Positions 59,767 through 64,000 of a stretch of DNA of 64,000 nucleotides are shown here, piece after piece. The notes beneath the pieces are model-generated. The model was given only the letters and a program-made list of their open reading frames with translations. It made no database searches and was not told the origin of the DNA. Made by a program: the position numbers and the translations under genes. Numbering within the stretch: position 1 is the first letter of the stretch; every line of letters begins with the position of its first letter. The stretch is from Emticicia sp965283955 (lineage in GTDB: Bacteria > Bacteroidota > Bacteroidia > Cytophagales > Spirosomataceae), in NCBI GenBank assembly GCA_965283955.1, contig CBDIQW010000001.1, forward strand, positions 3,038,001-3,102,000, in the 5' to 3' direction.

Positions 59767-60375
59767 TTAAAAAACTACATTCTCATAAATATCACTCATT
59801 TCTAAGGTTATACCCAGGGATTTTAGGTTAAGTTTTTGGCTATCAGCATTATGCGATGTTATCCGCCATAAATCTATTTCCTCTCTGTAACGAGTTTCAA
59901 CACTCATTTTTTTAGGGTCAATCAAAACGTATTCTTTGAAAGAAGGAATGCTTTTGTATAAATCAAATTTTGCAGTTTTATCATACAAACTCGTTCGACG
60001 AGAAAGCACCTCAACAATCACAACGGGATTCAGTAAAATATCTTCACGATTTTGATAAAAAATAGGTTTTTCGCTTATTACCAAAGCATCAGGATATACT
60101 GCCACATTTTCAGCTTCAATATACACTTTCTGATTATCGCCAAGAATTAAATACTTTTTTTGAGTATTCTTAATAGACAAACGCATAAAATGTAAGATAT
60201 TGGAAGCAATTAGATTATGATAAAATTTAGCATTTGCCATTTTTACGATGATTCCATTATAAAATTCATGTTTCTCCTTTGCTCGCTCTTCACGGGCAAG
60301 GTATTCCCAGAAAGTATAAACCTTAGGAGCGGGTCTAATGGATTGGTCAGATTTTTCTAAAAATGCAATGGCCAT
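59767..60375 (-). CDS. Uma2-family (DUF820) putative endonuclease
   Basis: Protein of 202 residues with a PD-(D/E)xK-like core: YPDALVISEKPIF, then NPVVIVEVLSRRTSLYDKTA (E-x-L-S) and KFDLYKSIPSFKEYVLIDPK. TFWEYLAREERAKEKHEFYN is the usual N-terminal part. Uma2 proteins are abundant in cyanobacteria and Bacteroidota; nuclease activity is inferred from fold. The gene stands alone. Confidence 0.87.
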   Translation of the reverse strand: MAIAFLEKSDQSIRPAPKVYTFWEYLAREERAKEKHEFYNGIIVKMANAKFYHNLIASNILHFMRLSIKNTQKKYLILGDNQKVYIEAENVAVYPDALVISEKPIFYQNREDILLNPVVIVEVLSRRTSLYDKTAKFDLYKSIPSFKEYVLIDPKKMSVETRYREEIDLWRITSHNADSQKLNLKSLGITLEMSDIYENVVF

Positions 60376-60499
60376 TTTCGTCTTTTTTTCTTCAAATGTA
60401 AGAAAATAACAAGAAATATCAATAAAATTGGCTCAATATCGGGGCAACAAACGGCAATGATTCGGTATAAATTCTATCACAATAAAGTTTAGTTGTCCA

Positions 60500-61579
60500 T
60501 CACATCATCTTCCCACTTTCAATCGACTTTATGCCTTTTTTAGAAAGAGCTTTCACGCCAAAAATCAAATCGGCAAAGCGAGGGTCGGTGGTGAGTCCTT
60601 TCTTGTATCGGCTATAAATCTGCTGAATAACAACCGAGTTTTTAAATAAGCCAAAAACATAGAAATATAGAATATTTGATACATCTCGACCACTTTTTTC
60701 GGCGTAACGCTCGGCAAACTCTTGGCGAGTTAGGTTTCCTTCTACCCACGAAAGGTTGAATGTTTTTTCAAATGCTCCATCATTGGCTTCTGCCCAATAC
60801 GATAGGCTTGTGCCTACATCCATGAGTGGGTCTCCGACAGTGGTCATTTCCCAGTCTAAAACCGCAATGATTTCTGATAAATTATTGGCGTTCAGCACCA
60901 CATTATCGTACTTATAGTCATTATGAATAAGCGTTGGTTTACCTTCTGTTGGGAGGTTTTCTTTTAGCCAAGCCGCCAAAGTATCCATGGCTGCAACCTC
61001 ATCGGTTTGTGAGGCCAAATAGCGTTTATGCCAGCCTTCAACTTGCCGCTGAATATAACCTTCGGGCTTTCCGATATTTATAAGCCCCGTTGATTCAATA
61101 TCAATGGCGTGTAAAGCTGCCAAATTATCGCACAATGCTTCTGAGAGCTTTCGCATTTCGGTAGGAGCAACGGTTTGCATGAGTTTAGGAGCATCTTTTG
61201 CTCGTAAAATTATACCTTGTACTCGCTCCATGATATAAAATGGACAACCCATTACGGCCTCATCGTCAGTGAAAATAATCGGGTTTGGTATTTTCTCATA
61301 CCCAATCGACTTGATGGCGGTCAGAATCTTATACTCACGAGCCATATCATGCCCACCTTTGATGTCCTTCGCACCCACAGGTGGCCTACGCAACACATAT
61401 TCTTGAGTAGCGGTTTTTAAGAAATAAGTCAGATTCGAGTATCCACCTGGGAACTGCGAAACTTCAGTAATTTCCTCAAAATCAGGCAATTGAGATTTGA
61501 TAAAGTCATTCAACTTTATCAAATCCAATTCTTCACCCTGCCTAACTGCCGTAGGCGTATCTATTTTTAATGAAGACAT
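60500..61579 (-). CDS. Phosphotransferase-family (APH/choline kinase fold) protein
   Basis: Kinase-fold protein of 359 residues. The N-lobe reads FPGGYSNLTYFLKTATQEYVLRRPPVG. The catalytic loop is LIHNDYKYDNVVLN (HxDxxxxN) and the metal-binding Asp is in IAVLDWEMTTVGDPLMDVGT. Members of this subgroup often neighbour acyl-CoA dehydrogenase genes; none is present here. It begins right after a GC-rich inverted pair separating it from the DUF4301 gene. Confidence 0.9.
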   Translation of the reverse strand: MSSLKIDTPTAVRQGEELDLIKLNDFIKSQLPDFEEITEVSQFPGGYSNLTYFLKTATQEYVLRRPPVGAKDIKGGHDMAREYKILTAIKSIGYEKIPNPIIFTDDEAVMGCPFYIMERVQGIILRAKDAPKLMQTVAPTEMRKLSEALCDNLAALHAIDIESTGLINIGKPEGYIQRQVEGWHKRYLASQTDEVAAMDTLAAWLKENLPTEGKPTLIHNDYKYDNVVLNANNLSEIIAVLDWEMTTVGDPLMDVGTSLSYWAEANDGAFEKTFNLSWVEGNLTRQEFAERYAEKSGRDVSNILYFYVFGLFKNSVVIQQIYSRYKKGLTTDPRFADLIFGVKALSKKGIKSIESGKMM

Positions 61580-61585
61580 ATTTTT

Positions 61586-61676
61586 AGCCCCTCCCCAGCC
61601 CTCCCCGATAGGGAGGGAGTTTTAGTTTGAAATTTTATTAAAGCCCTCCCTATTGGGGAGGGTTGGGTGGGGCTTT
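61586..61676. repeat. GC-rich inverted pair between phosphotransferase and DUF4301 genes
   Basis: Left: AGCCCCTCCCCAGCCCTCCC with CGATAGGGAGGGAG (61586-61620). Right: AAGCCCTCCCTATTGGGGAG with GGTTGGGTGGGGCTT (61641-61675). The two are inverted copies around an AT-rich 20-base centre. The right unit touches the DUF4301 stop codon, so it may terminate or attenuate transcription between the two genes. Confidence 0.75.
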
Positions 61677-63153
61677 ACTGGTGTTCTGGTCTCAGCAAAT
61701 CATTCACCGTTTTTACGGGGTTGAATGTAATCAACGGTACTTCTACGAACAAGGTGTTCCAGTCGGCCATTGCACCATTCCACAAACCTGGTAATTCTTG
61801 TGCTTTTAGGTCACGACCACTTTGTGATTTCTGCGTATTGAAGCCAGTTTTTGGGTCACGGAACTCCAAAAGGTTGAATTTATTTCCTTGATAATCTTTC
61901 AGTGTACAAATCAAATCAACAGGATTGAAGTGTGTTGCACCATCAAAAATTTCTTTTTGTTCGGGGTCTTTCAAATCAATTTGTGCCGATTCTACCACTT
62001 GCAGCGAAGTCGAACCATCGGCATTTTCTGCCCAGAAAGGTCCACCACCTGGTTCGCCAACGTTTTTCACCATGCCACAAATACGCAACGGGCGATTGAG
62101 TTTCGTACGGCAATAGATTTTACGTTCTTCAAAAGACAAATCATCGTAACCTTCAGGGAATTCTACACAAAGGTCAAATTCAATAAAGTCTTCCACTTCT
62201 TCTACATCTTCTTCTTTTAAATCAGCCCCATCCATCATTTTCAAATAAGCAAAAATGGCTTGTTGATAGCTCAGCACCAAACTCGCCAAAGCTTTTTTGT
62301 AGATGATTGTTTGCTCTTTTAGACTGTCTGGAACAACGTTGTCGATATTTTTGATAAATACCACATCAGCATCTTGGTCGTTGAGGTTTTCGAGCAAAGC
62401 CCCGTGTCCTGCTGGACGGAAAAGTAAATCACCGCTGGCCGTGCGGAAAGGCGTATTATCAAGATTTACAGCAATCGTATCGGTAGATGGTTTTTGCTCT
62501 GAGAAACTGATGTCATATTTTACGCCATATTTTGCTTCGTAATCAGGCAAAACTGCATCAATCAAGGCCGTAAACTTGCTTCTATGCTCAGGCGAAACCG
62601 TAAAATGAAGATTTACTTTGCCACCTGAACTCGCATATTTTGCCCCTTCAACCAAATGTTCTTCGGCTGGTGTGCGAGTCGAATCACCGTATTTATGGAA
62701 TTCCAACAAGCCTTTTGGCAAAGCACCATAGTCGAGTCCTTCGGCCGTGAGGAGGTGTCGGAGAATGGTTTTATGGTCGGCCGATTCGCTACCGATTGAT
62801 TTTACCAAACTTTTATAAAAGGCAAATTCTTCCAGACGCTCTAAAACCTCATTGACCGATTTATCAATTTTATCTTCTTCTAAAGCGGCAAAAAGCGATT
62901 TGAACATACGAGAGGCCGCACCCGAAGCAGGTACAAATTTTAGTAGTTTTTTGCCGAAAATTTGGTCGTCGAAATCCTTCGATAGTTCTTTGGCTTTTTC
63001 GTCGCCAAGCTGAATCATTCCATCGTCGATGGTGGCTGCTCGTACGACATTTAGGTATGGAAATCCCACTTTAAAATTCTCGATTTGTTCAAGAATCGTT
63101 TCCACTTTTGCCCCACGGGCTTCGATTAGGCTAAGGTCTTTTTCGCTAAACAT
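61675..63153 (-). CDS. DUF4301-family protein
   Basis: Cytoplasmic protein of 492 residues. The opening MFSEKDLSLIEARGAKVETI, FVPASGAASRMFKSLFAALE and DLLFRPAGHGALLENLNDQD with ADVVFIKNIDNVVPD match DUF4301, whose GxASRMFK and GHGALLENLN segments recall UDP-sugar pyrophosphorylase-like nucleotidyltransferases. The activity is not established. It is full length. Confidence 0.9.
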   Translation of the reverse strand: MFSEKDLSLIEARGAKVETILEQIENFKVGFPYLNVVRAATIDDGMIQLGDEKAKELSKDFDDQIFGKKLLKFVPASGAASRMFKSLFAALEEDKIDKSVNEVLERLEEFAFYKSLVKSIGSESADHKTILRHLLTAEGLDYGALPKGLLEFHKYGDSTRTPAEEHLVEGAKYASSGGKVNLHFTVSPEHRSKFTALIDAVLPDYEAKYGVKYDISFSEQKPSTDTIAVNLDNTPFRTASGDLLFRPAGHGALLENLNDQDADVVFIKNIDNVVPDSLKEQTIIYKKALASLVLSYQQAIFAYLKMMDGADLKEEDVEEVEDFIEFDLCVEFPEGYDDLSFEERKIYCRTKLNRPLRICGMVKNVGEPGGGPFWAENADGSTSLQVVESAQIDLKDPEQKEIFDGATHFNPVDLICTLKDYQGNKFNLLEFRDPKTGFNTQKSQSGRDLKAQELPGLWNGAMADWNTLFVEVPLITFNPVKTVNDLLRPEHQ

Positions 63154-63176
63154 AATTAATATGGTTGATTTAATTA

Positions 63177-63197
63177 GTCCAAGGTCAATAGTTGGTT
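63177..63197. repeat. GTC-phrase fragment upstream of DUF4301 gene
   Basis: TAGTCCAAGGTCAATAGTTG, a degenerate member of the GTC/AGTC phrase set. Confidence 0.35.
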
Positions 63198-63326
63198 TTC
63201 AAGGGAATTTAAACTATTGATAAGGAGGCTTTTGGTAAAAATTGTCGTTGTTTGGTTTTAATCAGCTACTTTATGGTATAAATATTTTGTTAAAAATGTA
63301 ATTTTACGAAAAAATAGAATCAAGGC

Positions 63327-63373
63327 AATGTTTTTTATTGATGAATAAATAATATTCATCAATAAAAAACATT
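63327..63373. repeat. 21-bp perfect AT-rich inverted repeat
   Basis: AATGTTTTTTATTGATGAAT with A (63327-63347), loop AATAA, and the exact complement TATTCATCAATAAAAAACAT with T (63353-63373). It ends 23 bases before the start codon of the gene at 63397, a position suited to an operator or attenuator. Confidence 0.8.
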
Positions 63374-63396
63374 AAATTCACATAAATGATTAAATT

Positions 63397-64000
63397 ATGG
63401 AACATATTGCATTCAAAGAGTTTCTTATAAAAAAAGCAAGAGGACGAGGGGAAAAAAGTTAATTGGGAATACCGAAGAGATTCTTGGTTAAGTTCAATAA
63501 ACACTCTCTATCAAGATATAAACAAATGGCTTTCGCCGTTTATTGACGAAGGATTAATATCTATCAATCAAGAAAAGACCATTATTATTACAGAAGAGTA
63601 TGTAGGTCGTTATACTACAAATCGCCTTGATATATATTTAGGGAATGACATTATCTCAATGATTCCCAAAGGAACATTAATAGTAGGTTCTTATGGTAGA
63701 ATTGATATGATTGGTAGTAAAGGTGAAATTATGTTAATTGAACCTATTTTGGGAAATTGGAAATTTGCGAAGAGAACACCTAAACTTGAAACTTGGGATG
63801 TTACAGAGGATTCGTTTAAAGAAATATTACAAGATTTAGTCTAATGGGAGGGTATCATTTTCAGGAGAAGAAAAATCTATTGACGCTATTTGGAGTTGGT
63901 ATGATGACCAAAAAGAAGCGTTACGTGATTATAAATACAAAGTAATAAATGCAATAACTTCTCCAAATAACATTAAGATAAATAATAAGTTTTTAGCATT
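63397..64000 (+). CDS. Uncharacterised protein, 3' end outside window, two frameshifts
   Basis: ATG 63397 opens MEHIAFKEFLIKKARGRGEK. One extra A in a run of six (63452-63457) breaks the frame; the continuation is VNWEYRRDSWLSSINTLYQD then INKWLSPFIDEGLISI and SMIPKGTLIVGSYGRIDMIG. A second break near 63841 leads from DSFKEILQDLV to SNGRVSFSGEEKSIDAIWSW and on to the window edge. At least 200 residues, rich in Trp, Ile and charged residues, no signal peptide. The family is not recognised. A perfect 21-bp inverted repeat precedes it. Confidence 0.6.

Noticed and set aside
63304..63504. Minus-strand 66-residue ORF at the right edge
   Set aside because: It runs through the perfect inverted repeat and opposite the better supported plus-strand frame.

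Overview
The window is AT-rich chromosomal DNA of a Bacteroidota bacterium, most likely order Cytophagales. The evidence is the family set (DUF5606, DUF6702, DUF6934, DUF5916, DUF4301, a GH3-family protein, a YpdA-type reductase, a GldA-type ABC ATPase), secreted proteins whose signal peptides end in AQ, and promoters of the Bacteroidota form TTTG-N19-TAnnTTTG. No rRNA, tRNA, CRISPR array, phage or insertion sequence was recognised. Most of the window is core or housekeeping DNA with small transporter/regulator modules between.

Layout. 1-3.8 kb (minus): the 5' end of a probable Eco47II-type restriction endonuclease, an RmlD-like reductase, a secreted cyclophilin, idi, and a thioredoxin-like lipoprotein. 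3.9-9.0 kb (plus): a cell-division block rsmH-ftsL-ftsI behind a textbook promoter, then a membrane glycosyltransferase-like gene. 9.1-17.5 kb: YpdA-type reductase, rseP, DUF6702 protein, MarR regulator, the divergent mntH/DtxR-type regulator pair, an outer-membrane barrel. 17.7-25.2 kb: DUF2147, LptF/G permease, argG, cutC, gldA, a secreted Gfo/Idh oxidoreductase, DUF5606, engB. 25.3-32.4 kb: a DUF6934 gene plus a 49-residue ORF, sppA, GH3, mreBCD. 32.5-47.2 kb: accessory enzymes and regulators (serine hydrolase, phosphodiesterase, AraC/PhyH pair, aldo-keto reductase, DUF4097 and pentapeptide proteins, MFS/TetR pair, OsmC, Crp/Fnr, DinB, WYL regulator). 47.7-64 kb: DUF5916 protein, ABC ATPase plus TolC, guaB, epimerase, TPR protein, a secreted adhesin-like protein, a Crp/YCII/DoxX operon, Uma2 nuclease, phosphotransferase, DUF4301, and an uncharacterised gene running off the right edge.

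Two themes cut across the genes. First, about a dozen reading frames are broken by single-base indels, several in runs of six or seven A/T. Essential ftsI is among them and guaB has an in-frame TGA, so residual sequencing error is the likeliest cause; these genes are annotated as joined. Second, the intergenic DNA is dense with structured dispersed repeats: GC-rich C/G-tract units, a three-hairpin element with conserved arms and covarying hairpins, a repeated CGTCGGCAGGG hairpin, and inverted pairs of short phrase repeats. In four genes a repeat unit lies inside the coding sequence, and in three of these it falls in the N-terminal export signal, reminiscent of coding palindromic elements known from Rickettsia.

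Regulation readable from the sequence includes a DtxR/MntR-type operator between mntH and its regulator, a MarR palindrome, a TetR operator, and an identical ACTGACA-N6-TGTCAGT operator upstream of both the DinB gene (next to a WYL regulator) and an unlinked small gene 5 kb away.
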